Shown here one piece after another: positions 8,949 through 19,013 of a stretch of 64,000 bases of DNA. Source of the stretch: Bacteroidetes bacterium GWC2_46_850 (GTDB lineage Bacteria; Bacteroidota; Bacteroidia; Bacteroidales; Dysgonomonadaceae); the NCBI GenBank assembly GCA_001768325.1, contig MENQ01000030.1, positions 51,122 to 115,121 of the forward strand, in the 5' to 3' direction. Below the pieces are notes generated by a model. The model was not told where the DNA came from and ran no database searches. It was given only the letters and a program-made list of their open reading frames with translations. Position 1 is the stretch's first letter, and the number at the start of each line of letters is the position of its first letter. A program made the translations under genes and the position numbers.

Positions 8949-11735
8949 TTATGGTTCTATGTTATTTATCTCCTGAATAGTTACAGGACCTAACAATCCG
9001 GAAGGCATGATATTCCAGATATCAAATTTAGTGGGCTGATAGGTGATACTGACAAAGTTTATCTCCTGAAATATACGCCACTCAACACCTTTTCTATCGT
9101 AATCTGCAATACGGTTTGCAGGCAGGTTTGTGACCGCTATTTCTATCTTGTTTTCTCCATCCTGCAGTAGATCGCCTATTTTTGTCTCAAAAGGAACGGC
9201 ATAAAGTGTGCCGGCATCTTTGCCGTTGATCTTTATCTGAGCGCTCTCCCTCACATCGCCCAGCGAGAGCAGATATTCGGAGCCCGGATTCTTTTTGAAC
9301 TGAAATGTTTTGCTGTAAAGTCCGGTACCTCTGTTGACCTTCAGGCTATCATGATCGATTTCCGTCCAGGAAGCAAGTGTATCAACAGAGAAATGCTCCT
9401 CTACAACCGGGTCACTATCAATAAATGATAATTCCCAGTCGGTGCTCAATGCAACCATCTCTCCGGTCGGTGCAAAGTAATTCCACTCTGGGGATTCAAC
9501 CTCATTGTAGAAGGTTTTGATAATGACCGATTCGCCAGGTTTCAACTGTAGGTAGACTTCAATTTTACCATCTTTATTACGCAGTCTGGCCTTCCCCTTT
9601 TCTCCGTTCATCGGATTGAAAATCATTGCACTCTTAGCGGAAACTCCCAGTCCTACCCATCCATCTACGGGATTGTTGCTTAGCATCGACATGAAATAGA
9701 TATGTCCGTTTTCATGTTTTCTTCTCACCAATTGACCACCTAATTCAGAAACAAATAACTCCTGGTCACTTTTCCATAATTCCAGAATTTTGCCATAGTC
9801 GTTGCCGGTGATTACAGCACCCTTACCCAGTTCATTTCGGGTAACAGCATCAAATGTGTTTACATCAGGTAAATCAGACATCACCCGATTGAATTCTTCC
9901 CTTCTTTTATCCAGATCATACAGTCCCGGTACATCCGAAGGGTAGTGATCCACAAAAATCACTGTCGCACCCTGTTCGGTTAATTTTTTTATCTGCTCCA
10001 TGGTTTCAAGCGGGATATTCTTTACCGCAGGAAGTATCAGCGCTTTATAGGTTGTGCCGCCCTCGGTTTTGAGCAATCCGTTCTCCAGGGTGGTAGTCAT
10101 CAGAAAACGGTCTGAAATATAATCGAGGTCATATCCGCTCTCCATGATCCGGTCCACGGCATCGCAAAAATCGGGTAACCGTTCCCGCATGCCATGAATG
10201 GCAAAGGTGGTAAAATAATTTCCCCGCTGCTCTTCCCAGATATCATAAATAGGCAGATAAAGCAGGAAGTCGTTGTCCGGTTTTCCGCTCTGGAGAAACG
10301 ACTGTACACGGGCAATATAGTTGAAGAAGGCAGGTGCATCTTTCCAGATGGTGTTGGTGGGCGACATGTCCACCGAAGCGTAAAATTTCCATCCGGGCCA
10401 TTTGGCATCTTCCGGCGAATAGGTTGAACCGTGAAAGAATACCCGATTCACTCCTGATGCAAACATCTGATCTATCTCAGGTTTAGCTTGTGAAAGTGAA
10501 GTTCTGAAATGCTCTGTCAGCCAGGTAAAAGTCTCGGATGATGTGAATTGTTTTCCTGAAATATGTGCTGCAGACGATGCATATTTAAGCACAGTAGGAT
10601 CGCTGTCATTTTCTTTTCGGATGGAATCTTTTCTAAGCCCCGGGATGTCAAAATCTGTAATCCCAAACGATTCACACTCCGGGATGTCCACTGCTGCATA
10701 CAGGTCAACCAGGTTGGCAGGTGAGCCGTGTGCCTGGTTTCTGGTCTTCACTCCATGAGAATGTGCCCATTTTGTCCAGGGTGTGGTGAAATTCTCCAGA
10801 AGTATGTTACCCACCGTTTCACGGTAATCAGCAATAACCCGTACAGACATATCTGTGGCCCCGTCGGCAAGCAGCTCCGGAAAATAGTCCTGCAATTTAT
10901 ATCCTCTTCTCTGTTCGAACTCATTCAGGAGTTCCGGTGTCCAGTCGGCACCATACACCTCATAAGAGTCGTTGAAGAAGGTATTCGGAAAAGGTGTTTC
11001 GTTTTCGGCAAAAGCCTTATCAAACCGATCCAGGTAACGCATCACCGCCTCCTTGTCGAAATGGTTCAGCACATAGCCCGCTCCGCCCGGAGCTGCTCTT
11101 TTTACCTGTTGCCTGCTTTTTCCCACAAAGAGGGCAATCACCCTGTAATCTTCACCCGCGGGTGCAACCCAGTCGAGATACCCTTCATCGGTGACCCTGT
11201 CGGTCAGGTCGATGGCATCTCCATTTGCCGGGTAGGCCATCACCTTGTCGATATAAGAAATGTCTGTTTGTCTTTTGTCTGAGATCTCAATTTTCTCCTC
11301 CAGTTTTTTCCCTCCTTTTACGTTGTATTGATTGAAGAAAGCTTTCGTGGCAGCATCCTCCACGCTGACCGTAGGCCCGCCGAAGGGCCATCCGGTACCA
11401 TTGTTCATATCCACATCCATCCCCAGTCGGGTCGCTTCCGAAATGGTAAGACCGAGCATCTTCATCCATTCGGGAGAGAGGTAATCGATGTAGTGCGCTT
11501 CTCTTCCCTTTACCCCGTAGATGGGCGTAATTTCCACACCACCTATACCCGCATTGCCGAGTGCTTCCAGGTTATACGTTAGTCCGGCCGAATCCACATC
11601 ATTGCCCATCCACCACCACCGTGTCCAGGGTTTGCTTTCAGCCGTTATCTCCGGCCAGCTGGTATCATTTGTTTTGATACCACATCCTCCCAGAAACAAT
11701 GCTAACATCAAGGATAAAATCATAGTCTGTTTCAT
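8949..11735 (-). CDS. GH106 alpha-L-rhamnosidase, lipoprotein
   Basis: 928 residues. The start gives a lipoprotein signal with lipobox LGGC (Cys18), so it is probably anchored in a membrane. The N-terminal block TRWWWMGNDVD and the segment MDVDMNNGTGWPFGG are typical of GH106, followed by a long barrel and C-terminal beta-sandwich domains, including a galactose-binding-like fold with LSLGDVRESAQIKINGKDAG. GH106 enzymes cleave terminal alpha-L-rhamnose from RG-I or RG-II oligosaccharides. It is somewhat shorter than many GH106 proteins, which often exceed 1000 residues. A 77-bp AT-rich gap precedes it in the operon, without a convincing promoter. Confidence 0.88.
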   Translation of the reverse strand: MKQTMILSLMLALFLGGCGIKTNDTSWPEITAESKPWTRWWWMGNDVDSAGLTYNLEALGNAGIGGVEITPIYGVKGREAHYIDYLSPEWMKMLGLTISEATRLGMDVDMNNGTGWPFGGPTVSVEDAATKAFFNQYNVKGGKKLEEKIEISDKRQTDISYIDKVMAYPANGDAIDLTDRVTDEGYLDWVAPAGEDYRVIALFVGKSRQQVKRAAPGGAGYVLNHFDKEAVMRYLDRFDKAFAENETPFPNTFFNDSYEVYGADWTPELLNEFEQRRGYKLQDYFPELLADGATDMSVRVIADYRETVGNILLENFTTPWTKWAHSHGVKTRNQAHGSPANLVDLYAAVDIPECESFGITDFDIPGLRKDSIRKENDSDPTVLKYASSAAHISGKQFTSSETFTWLTEHFRTSLSQAKPEIDQMFASGVNRVFFHGSTYSPEDAKWPGWKFYASVDMSPTNTIWKDAPAFFNYIARVQSFLQSGKPDNDFLLYLPIYDIWEEQRGNYFTTFAIHGMRERLPDFCDAVDRIMESGYDLDYISDRFLMTTTLENGLLKTEGGTTYKALILPAVKNIPLETMEQIKKLTEQGATVIFVDHYPSDVPGLYDLDKRREEFNRVMSDLPDVNTFDAVTRNELGKGAVITGNDYGKILELWKSDQELFVSELGGQLVRRKHENGHIYFMSMLSNNPVDGWVGLGVSAKSAMIFNPMNGEKGKARLRNKDGKIEVYLQLKPGESVIIKTFYNEVESPEWNYFAPTGEMVALSTDWELSFIDSDPVVEEHFSVDTLASWTEIDHDSLKVNRGTGLYSKTFQFKKNPGSEYLLSLGDVRESAQIKINGKDAGTLYAVPFETKIGDLLQDGENKIEIAVTNLPANRIADYDRKGVEWRIFQEINFVSITYQPTKFDIWNIMPSGLLGPVTIQEINNIEP

Positions 11736-11812
11736 ACTGTTATTTTATTTTTTTCAATTTTGTATTTAATCTTTCACCGATTTGATAATCACAATTCTAT
11801 ATTGGCGAATTA

Positions 11813-14683
11813 TTAGCGTACCACTCCTTTTAATTCGTCCGGGGCATCCTTCGTGTTGATATGAAGCTTTTCACCCTCTACTGTAACAATCTCTTCAATC
11901 ATGGATAGCGCGACTTCCTGTTCGGGATGAAAAAGATTCGAATTCATATAGGTAAGAATGGAATGACGCAGCTGAGCAGCCACAGGCCTGTTTTTCAGAT
12001 CATTTTTCAAATCGATACTGCAAACGACCAGTTTTCCGTTGCCTGTTTTTGTTTCAAACAACATGCCCAGCTTGCGGTTGATAAACCATGTGTCTATCGG
12101 TTGAACAAGCGGTTGAAATTCGGCCGGGAAACTATTCAACTCCATCACCTGAGCCTTGTGAACAAGTTCCCACCATTGCAGTCCGGTATAATAATCCGTG
12201 GGAAAATCACTGAAAATAGCATGATGATTGTTTATAAGCGTTCCCACTGTGTGGGGAGGACGCATTTTAAACCAGGAAGTATTCCAAAAGGCAGGTGTCA
12301 TGGTTTGAACCACCTCTTTGCCTTGTTCCACTTTACCGGCAGTAAGGAAGAGTACCTTTCCACCGTTGACGAGTATATTTCTTGTTTGCTCGTCTAACGT
12401 GTCGGTTATATGTATGTCATCACCATGAACCTCAGGAAGAATAGAGGGATATACCCAGAAATCCCAGTTATTCATTACCTCCTTGCAATTCAGCCAGACC
12501 TTCAGATTCATTTTCTGAGCCTTTTCTATGTCATTCAAAGGTACATGGATGGTTCCCAGCTTTTGTCCGTTCCCAATTTGTATATCTGCAGGAGGCAGTA
12601 CTCCTTTGGTATGCACATGACCATATACATCCTGAACCGACCAGTATACTGACTCTTTCACCAGCTCCTCCCTGCCAAAATGAGATATCTCAATATCGGC
12701 TGTAAACTGTTCATTGTTTCTAAAAACATATTTATCCATTTGTGAAAGCAACACCGTAGGGGCACAAAACTGTCTGAATGCTGCAGCATCCATATAACCT
12801 TTCTCTTCCCAGAAAGCATTCAGCACACCCACCAGCGCGGTACCCTGTCCGGAGTAGTCATTCAGGCTTAACAATTGAAATCCGGCATAATCCGGTGTCC
12901 GGAGCGTTCTCTCAATCTCATGCTTGTAACAAAGTGCCTGCAGTTTGCCGGAGGCCATCAGAAATTGTGCACCCATATCTCCCATATTCCGATCTTTCAG
13001 ATCCTGCCTGAACAGCTCAAAATTTCTGGCTTTCATGACACCGGTATATCGATCGATCTCCTTAAAGTCGGGAAATACGCACCACTGGCCTGTCTCGTGT
13101 GATACAAACGGTTCATTCACACTATTGATTCTTTCACTGAAGTCGGATCTTGAATTGGGCCTTCTGTCCCAATCCAAACCTCTTGCCCCCGCTTTTACAT
13201 GGTACTGACTGGCTGGCTGCCAGGCCCAGCTACCCCCTACAGACGCGCCGGTATATACCCTGCGGGAATCGGTTTTTTCCCAGCATTCAACAAATTTGGT
13301 CACCCAGGGCACCCATCTGCCTCTGGGCTCATTCCCTATGGCGAACAGGCAGAAAGAGGGGTAATTGCCATAACTTTTCACGATTCTTTTGGCCTCCTCC
13401 CAGAGGTAGTCGTCCACCGGTCGCCCATCGCCCAGTGAAGTGCCATGGTTCGGCCAGCTGGGTCCCTCGGGCTGCAGATAAAATCCAACCCTATCAGCTG
13501 CTTCCATTGCCGCCTCGGGTGGACAGTAAGAGTGAAAGCGCATGTGATTGAGTCCATAATTTCGGCAGATGCGAAATACACGTATCCAGGACTCTACATC
13601 CATGGGTGCATACCCTGTCAGCGGGAAAACGCAGTTCTCCACCGTTCCCCGCAACATTGTCTTTCGTCCGTTTACAAAAAAGGACTTTCCCTTAATGGTA
13701 AATTCACGCATGCCAAACCAGGTTTCCCTCACGTCAGTGCCTTTCTTCGTTGTCAGTGTGGCTTTTAGTCGATATAGATTCGGTTCAAATTCATCCCAGG
13801 TAAGAAAATCATCTCCCATTGGCAGTTCTATCTCCACCAGACCGGATTTGTTTTTTAGGGTGAAAGATTTTTTTACTGGAGCAATCCTGTCATCTTTCAC
13901 ACTATTAAAGCTTTCTGCCTCAATGGTTATTTCGCCTGAACCGCGACCGACAATATGTACCTTTGCAATTGCTTTTTTATTTTTGACATCGGGATAAACC
14001 TGCAGATCCTCAATGTAGGTGAGGGGAGTGGTGTAGAGTCCAATTTTTCCTACAATGCCATTCCAGTTGCCTTGTGTCTGGTCGGTAATACTATGTGAGT
14101 CTTTGCCCACATCGATGTCTTTTGTTCTGTTGTCTACCCGGATGGTAATGTTGTTTTTCCCTTTTTTCAGAAGGCTGCCAATCTCATAGGTGTGGGGTAC
14201 CGAGAGAGAGTTCTGCATGCCGACTCTTTTGTTGTTTACCCATACAACCGTTTCGGTATGAGGACGCTCCAGGAAAAGTATCACTCTCTTGTTATGATAA
14301 GAATCTGGAATAGTTACGTTTTTTTTGTACCATGCAGCACCCACGTAATATTTTACCGGGGTAAGCCAAAAGGGTAATTTCAGGTTTTCCTGTAGTCTGT
14401 ATTTTTCCAGTCGGGGGTTAAAGAAAAATGAACTGTCATAGATACTAGCCGTCCACCGGGTATGCAAAGTAACATCGTCACCTTTGCGGTTTTCAGCCAT
14501 CGAACCGGGCAGCATGATATGGTCGTTTAATTCTTCTGCATACCATTTTTCTTCTTCACCCGTGTCGTTCCTGTCGATCCGGAACTGCCAGTCTCCTGAC
14601 AGGTCCAATTCAATCTGTTGTGCAGACAGAGTTGAACTGCAAACCAGCGTCAAGAACAACAATAGTTTTCTAATGTTTTTCAT
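11813..14683 (-). CDS. GH2 family glycosidase
   Basis: 956 residues with a signal peptide ending near AQQ (residues 1-22). It has a GH2 sugar-binding domain (about 25-220), an Ig-like domain (225-330) and a TIM barrel from about 335. Likely acid/base is E452 (AIGNEPRGRW) and likely nucleophile E530 (SHETGQW). The C-terminal third is beta-rich. The barrel differs from LacZ-type beta-galactosidases and resembles GH2 proteins that act on unusual pectic side-chain sugars, so galactose, arabinopyranose or glucuronate are all possible. It sits 20 bp after the GH28-GH43-like gene in the same operon. Family is firm, specificity open. Confidence 0.85.
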   Translation of the reverse strand: MKNIRKLLLFLTLVCSSTLSAQQIELDLSGDWQFRIDRNDTGEEEKWYAEELNDHIMLPGSMAENRKGDDVTLHTRWTASIYDSSFFFNPRLEKYRLQENLKLPFWLTPVKYYVGAAWYKKNVTIPDSYHNKRVILFLERPHTETVVWVNNKRVGMQNSLSVPHTYEIGSLLKKGKNNITIRVDNRTKDIDVGKDSHSITDQTQGNWNGIVGKIGLYTTPLTYIEDLQVYPDVKNKKAIAKVHIVGRGSGEITIEAESFNSVKDDRIAPVKKSFTLKNKSGLVEIELPMGDDFLTWDEFEPNLYRLKATLTTKKGTDVRETWFGMREFTIKGKSFFVNGRKTMLRGTVENCVFPLTGYAPMDVESWIRVFRICRNYGLNHMRFHSYCPPEAAMEAADRVGFYLQPEGPSWPNHGTSLGDGRPVDDYLWEEAKRIVKSYGNYPSFCLFAIGNEPRGRWVPWVTKFVECWEKTDSRRVYTGASVGGSWAWQPASQYHVKAGARGLDWDRRPNSRSDFSERINSVNEPFVSHETGQWCVFPDFKEIDRYTGVMKARNFELFRQDLKDRNMGDMGAQFLMASGKLQALCYKHEIERTLRTPDYAGFQLLSLNDYSGQGTALVGVLNAFWEEKGYMDAAAFRQFCAPTVLLSQMDKYVFRNNEQFTADIEISHFGREELVKESVYWSVQDVYGHVHTKGVLPPADIQIGNGQKLGTIHVPLNDIEKAQKMNLKVWLNCKEVMNNWDFWVYPSILPEVHGDDIHITDTLDEQTRNILVNGGKVLFLTAGKVEQGKEVVQTMTPAFWNTSWFKMRPPHTVGTLINNHHAIFSDFPTDYYTGLQWWELVHKAQVMELNSFPAEFQPLVQPIDTWFINRKLGMLFETKTGNGKLVVCSIDLKNDLKNRPVAAQLRHSILTYMNSNLFHPEQEVALSMIEEIVTVEGEKLHINTKDAPDELKGVVR

Positions 14684-14703
14684 TTCTCTACTTTCCTCAG
14701 ATT

Positions 14704-17010
14704 CTATATTTCAACCCTTTTTATACTTTCAAACTCCTCAGACGTAATCCTGAAAGCAGTGCCATGTCTCGTCCCTGAAGGAAATTCAATCTGATCTGAC
14801 ACATCCTCCCACATTTTCCCATCTTTCGACCGGATGGCTCCATATCTTTTATCCCTGTATTTATCAAAATAGACATATACATATTCACCAATCTGAATAG
14901 GAGAAGGACCCTCTGCCCACTGTTCACCCGAAATATTTCCAGAAACTTCCGTCGGAAATCCTTTCTTGAGGTCATTTGTAAAGACAATCCGCAGATTTTT
15001 CTCAGGTGGTGCTGAGTTTTCATTCTTTACAATCATCCAGTAGCGGTCATTCTTTTTTATGATGGCTGCATCAATTACACTAAATCCGGGATCGAAGAAG
15101 AGCTTTGTTTCACTGAATGATTCAAAATCTTTGGTGGTCACGTAGTACTGACGATGATTCAACCCTTTTTCACTTTCTGAAGTGGGTGTTTCAGGAAACT
15201 TTCCCGGAACAGTTGAAGCCCAGATAATATAAAAAAGTCCACTTTCTTTGTCGTAGTACAGCTCCGGTGCCCAGCTGTTTTTCGTTCCCGGCTCATGAAC
15301 CATAACCGGTATGGAGCGTTGTTTCGACCAGTTTATCAGATCGTTCGATGAAGCATACCCGATATGCTGATCCCACCATCCGGTGGTCCATACCATATGA
15401 AAGGTTCCCCTGTCATCCTGCACAATGCTCGGATCACGCATCAGGCTGTCTTTACCAACCCGAGGTTTTAAAAACGATTGTCCGTTATGTAATGTTTCCC
15501 ATTTCAGGCCATCCTTGCTGTAGGCAAGATGTAGACCGTCGGCACCATTCCCTGTAAAATAAGAGAAGATAAAGACATCCTTGCTAAATGGGATAGAAAC
15601 ATTTTCGCTCTCGGTGATATCCACGGGATTGTTATCACTCGTCTTTATCGTAGCATTTTCTACTTCCCAATTCTTCGCCAGTTTTATTGATCCTCCCTTC
15701 TCAGCATCTATATTGATATCTTTCAGGTAAAAATTCTCCATTGATGATCGTTCACTTCCACTCACATTGAAAGCTCTCTTGGCGTTTGTAGCGGTGATAC
15801 CGGAAAAATGAATATCATTGAAATAGGGAATCCCTTTCTCTGCAGGTTCTATTTTTTCGAGCATCTTTTTCCAGTGATCAGGCAGTTCGGTTCCTGCATA
15901 TTTTTCCGGTAATTCGGAGTAACTATATGCGGGATTCCAGTTCATGGTGGCTTCTATGACAGTACCCACATTCTTCATCTCAATATCCCTGAGGTAGATA
16001 TGCGATGTGGTACCACCCCGGTTCATGGCCGATTTAAACCTTAATCCTACAGTAGTGCCTTCTGCTTTCAAGTCGTGGGCAAGCACATATCTTATTCCAC
16101 CCGAAGTTTCACTGCCAATTGTAAACAATCCACCCCCTGCACGCGAGATACAGTTTCTGATTACGATATATTCCGTTGGCCTGTTTACTCTTAACCCATC
16201 GGCATCCCTGCCTGCCTTCAGGCAGAAATTGTCGTCGTTGCAATCGATATCGCAGTTCTCCACCAGGATGTGTGATGAGGAGTCGATATCTATTCCATCG
16301 GTACTGGGCCCATGCCCCCCGATGTTGTTCCGGATGATCACCCCGTCCACGGTGCAGTAGCTTGAGTAGAGCAGATGGATGGTCCAGAATCCGGCTCGTT
16401 TCAGGGTGATATCCTTCACTGTTACATCCTCCGATTCGGAAACCAGCAAGGTGCGGGGACGCTTGCAGTCGTAATCCACAATCCAGCGCAACCCTTCAGC
16501 CTCGTATCTTTTTCTCATCTCCCAGTAATTGTCCCAGAAAGGTTTTCCCTGTCCGTCTACTGCTCCTTTACCCGATATCTTCACATTTTTCTGACCGATC
16601 ACATTGATGAGTGCCGAAGGCCACACCATCTCTATCCCGGCAACCCGGGTGGGTATATCGGGGTAGTCCTCAATGTGCTGACTTCCCAGAATGGTCACAC
16701 CCTCCGGTAAGATCAAATGCACCCCATCTTTGAGATAGATGGAGCCGGTAAGATATTCTCCCGGCTCAAAGGTAACGATCCCACCACCTGCTTTAAAGCA
16801 TGCGTCAATGGCTTTTTGGATAGATATTGTATTGAGGGTTTTTCCATCAGCAATGGCTCCCCAATCGGTTACATTCCAAACATCCGTTTCTTCGGGAGCG
16901 TATCGTGCGCCCACATCATCAGCCCAGTCGGGATCAGGATTGCCTGACGTTTGGTTGCATGATGTGACAATGAAAAGGATTGAAAGTATGAATAACAATG
17001 TTTTTCTCAT
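14704..17010 (-). CDS. GH28 pectinase fused to GH43-like beta-propeller, lipoprotein
   Basis: 768 residues with lipobox VTSC (Cys18). Residues about 40-450 are a GH28 right-handed beta-helix: STDG (D238), a DD pair at 259-260 and RFK (324-326) stand where polygalacturonase NTD, DD and RIK occur. The usual GHG histidine is absent: the segment reads AGGG around 291-294. The C-terminal part (about 475-768) is a five-bladed GH43/GH117-like propeller with MRDPSIV and SWAPELYY. GH28 members in RG-I loci remove galacturonate from rhamnose-containing chains, and the propeller may remove arabinose or another side sugar. The start overlaps the preceding gene's stop by 4 bp, indicating translational coupling. 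Confidence 0.85.
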   Translation of the reverse strand: MRKTLLFILSILFIVTSCNQTSGNPDPDWADDVGARYAPEETDVWNVTDWGAIADGKTLNTISIQKAIDACFKAGGGIVTFEPGEYLTGSIYLKDGVHLILPEGVTILGSQHIEDYPDIPTRVAGIEMVWPSALINVIGQKNVKISGKGAVDGQGKPFWDNYWEMRKRYEAEGLRWIVDYDCKRPRTLLVSESEDVTVKDITLKRAGFWTIHLLYSSYCTVDGVIIRNNIGGHGPSTDGIDIDSSSHILVENCDIDCNDDNFCLKAGRDADGLRVNRPTEYIVIRNCISRAGGGLFTIGSETSGGIRYVLAHDLKAEGTTVGLRFKSAMNRGGTTSHIYLRDIEMKNVGTVIEATMNWNPAYSYSELPEKYAGTELPDHWKKMLEKIEPAEKGIPYFNDIHFSGITATNAKRAFNVSGSERSSMENFYLKDINIDAEKGGSIKLAKNWEVENATIKTSDNNPVDITESENVSIPFSKDVFIFSYFTGNGADGLHLAYSKDGLKWETLHNGQSFLKPRVGKDSLMRDPSIVQDDRGTFHMVWTTGWWDQHIGYASSNDLINWSKQRSIPVMVHEPGTKNSWAPELYYDKESGLFYIIWASTVPGKFPETPTSESEKGLNHRQYYVTTKDFESFSETKLFFDPGFSVIDAAIIKKNDRYWMIVKNENSAPPEKNLRIVFTNDLKKGFPTEVSGNISGEQWAEGPSPIQIGEYVYVYFDKYRDKRYGAIRSKDGKMWEDVSDQIEFPSGTRHGTAFRITSEEFESIKRVEI

Positions 17011-17657
17011 TTTTTCTCAGATTCTAATTTCATAATCTCAACCGCTGTATTGATGATCAGTCCCAATCCATGTTTTTCGTTGTCACCTACAGGGCGGTTA
17101 AAATAGAAAGGAAGATCCTCGCTGATGCCGGTACCCACGCATACGTTGGTAAAGCGACCATCGGGCGTAATCTCGTTATTTTTCAAGGCGCTCCAACCTG
17201 CCCTGGCTATATTTCTGTAGGATGAGTCGATCCACCCGTTGTTGATTGCCTTGGCCACCCCGTATACAAACATGGCTGTCACCGAGGATTCATCGTATGA
17301 ATCACACTTGTCCAGTAACTGGTTCCACATCCCGTTGCCGTTCTGCCAGCGGGACGCACCCACAATCTGTTTTTTCAGGATCGTCAATAGCTCAGCTCGA
17401 TTGGGGTGATCGGCCGGCATGGCTTCAATCAGATCCACCTCGGTAAGTGGACTCTTAAATTTCACATCCTCTCCCTTCGGGATCTCAGCAGTGCTGTTGT
17501 ACACTACGCCGTTGCTTACACCCACAAACTGTGTCACAGGCTGTTTCAGAATGTTGTCGGCCACTACCCTGACTGCCTCTTCATCTGTTCGCTGCTGTGC
17601 CAAGAGGCTACAGGTGAGCAGCATGAGGGCGGATATACAATATGTATTTTTCTTCAT
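17007..17657 (-). pseudogene. Internally deleted GH105 unsaturated glucuronyl hydrolase remnant
   Basis: The 216-residue frame is intact but the protein is not a whole GH105. Residues 1-21 are a signal peptide, about 22-68 match the GH105 N-terminus, and from about 70 (LTEVDLIEAMP) the chain jumps to the C-terminal half, where it follows the GH105 of the GH105-CE12 fusion closely (QNGNGMWNQLLDKCDSYDESS, CVGTG). Compared with that paralog about 190 residues are missing in frame, including both segments with the catalytic-region aspartates. It is therefore probably inactive, although translation and coupling to the downstream GH28 gene (4-bp overlap) are preserved. A retained non-catalytic role cannot be excluded. 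Confidence 0.7.
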
Positions 17658-17705
17658 ACGATGTAATTTGAACTTTAAAGGTAATCTTTCTGTTGCTTCC
17701 GATGA

Positions 17706-18992
17706 TTAATTTCCTTCAGGTTTTGTCAGTGAATAGAAAGGAGTAGGGGGGATATAGAAGTCGTCCGCCTTATCGGGATGGGCAGGATCAAACGTATCAA
17801 ACTCAGTGACGATAAACTCCTTTAACGGTGAGTCGCTCTCCTGTATGCCCCGCAGCATGCATTTACAGATCTGGTCACCTCCGAAGGGGTTGAAATGCGT
17901 ATTGTCTTCCAGCGCCTCATTCTGACCTGGGAAGGTTCCTGCCGGGTAATGTACAAATGCCTTTTTTGACTCTTCCGGACCCCAGACTTCATACAATGTC
18001 TTGCTCATTTCGTTCAGGTCGATCAGCAGGACATGCTCCTCTGCTGCAAGTTGACGTACCGCATCGGGATAATCGCCCAGTGTATTGATAATTTTGCCGG
18101 TTTCGTCAAATCTTCTTCGGTGCATCGGCGTCACCAGTACCGGTGTACCTCCCCTGGCGCGGGTACCCTCGATCATCTGTCTCAGGCTCTGCTTGTAGCT
18201 GGTGTAGGGACCGCGGTCCGCCCCCTTCTGTTTCTGGTCGTTGTGGCCAAACTCGATAAAGAGATAATCTCCCTCTTTCATCTGGGTAAGGATCTTGTCG
18301 AATCGTCCCGCCGAAATAAAACTGTTTCCCGCTTCACCCGATTCGGCATAGTTGGCAACCACGACATCCTCGTTGAGGAAGCGGGGAAGCATCTGTCCCC
18401 ACCCACACCAGGGCTCATTATCCTGATCGGTTACGGTGGAGTTGCCTGCCAGAAAAATGGTGGGCAAGTCTACGCTGCGAATGATCATCTCTCGTACTCC
18501 TGGATTTTTGCCGTTGATCTCCAGCGTCAGTTTATCGTCCCAATTCAGTTTACCCACCTCACGCGGCTTGATTCTGACCGATCGCGTAGCGTCGATCCGG
18601 ATGTTTCTGATATTGACGGTAAACGATCTTGAAATGAACTCACCTGCGGCAGTCTCAACATTCTCCAGCATCAGGCGACGTGATTCCGAGCGAATGGTGG
18701 TGTTGGTTGCATGATGCTCATTTCCGAGCAGGAGCGTCACCCTGTAACTCCCTTCGGGAAGGTCTACCGAGAAAAAAAAGGGATTGTTCCCTTCAGGTTT
18801 TGTCTGGAGGTCGTATCCCCAACAGTTTTTCTCCCCATATACAAGATCTGGGGTAACCTTCACAAAACCATCCTTGCTGCCATCACCAAAATAAAATTTC
18901 CGCTCTTCCGCGAAAAGGGTCATTCCCATGGAGAGAATAAAGAGCAAGCACGTCGTAAAGGCGGCTTTTCCTGACTTTTTATACTGAATCAT
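17706..18992 (-). CDS. CE12 rhamnogalacturonan acetylesterase with N-terminal beta-sandwich
   Basis: 428 residues: signal peptide (about 1-28), a galactose-binding-like beta-sandwich (about 32-175) and an SGNH esterase (about 178-410). The catalytic serine block reads AGNST (S185), with Asn where most relatives have Asp, then ESGEAGNSF, FGHND and a late DNTHFNPFG segment carrying the Asp/His pair. The two-part layout is common among bacterial RG-I acetylesterases. It lies 21 bp after rhaM and 48 bp before the deleted GH105. Function: deacetylation of RG-I in the periplasm or at the surface. Confidence 0.88.
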   Translation of the reverse strand: MIQYKKSGKAAFTTCLLFILSMGMTLFAEERKFYFGDGSKDGFVKVTPDLVYGEKNCWGYDLQTKPEGNNPFFFSVDLPEGSYRVTLLLGNEHHATNTTIRSESRRLMLENVETAAGEFISRSFTVNIRNIRIDATRSVRIKPREVGKLNWDDKLTLEINGKNPGVREMIIRSVDLPTIFLAGNSTVTDQDNEPWCGWGQMLPRFLNEDVVVANYAESGEAGNSFISAGRFDKILTQMKEGDYLFIEFGHNDQKQKGADRGPYTSYKQSLRQMIEGTRARGGTPVLVTPMHRRRFDETGKIINTLGDYPDAVRQLAAEEHVLLIDLNEMSKTLYEVWGPEESKKAFVHYPAGTFPGQNEALEDNTHFNPFGGDQICKCMLRGIQESDSPLKEFIVTEFDTFDPAHPDKADDFYIPPTPFYSLTKPEGN

Positions 18993-19013
18993 CGTTCTCT
19001 GTCAAACAAGTTG

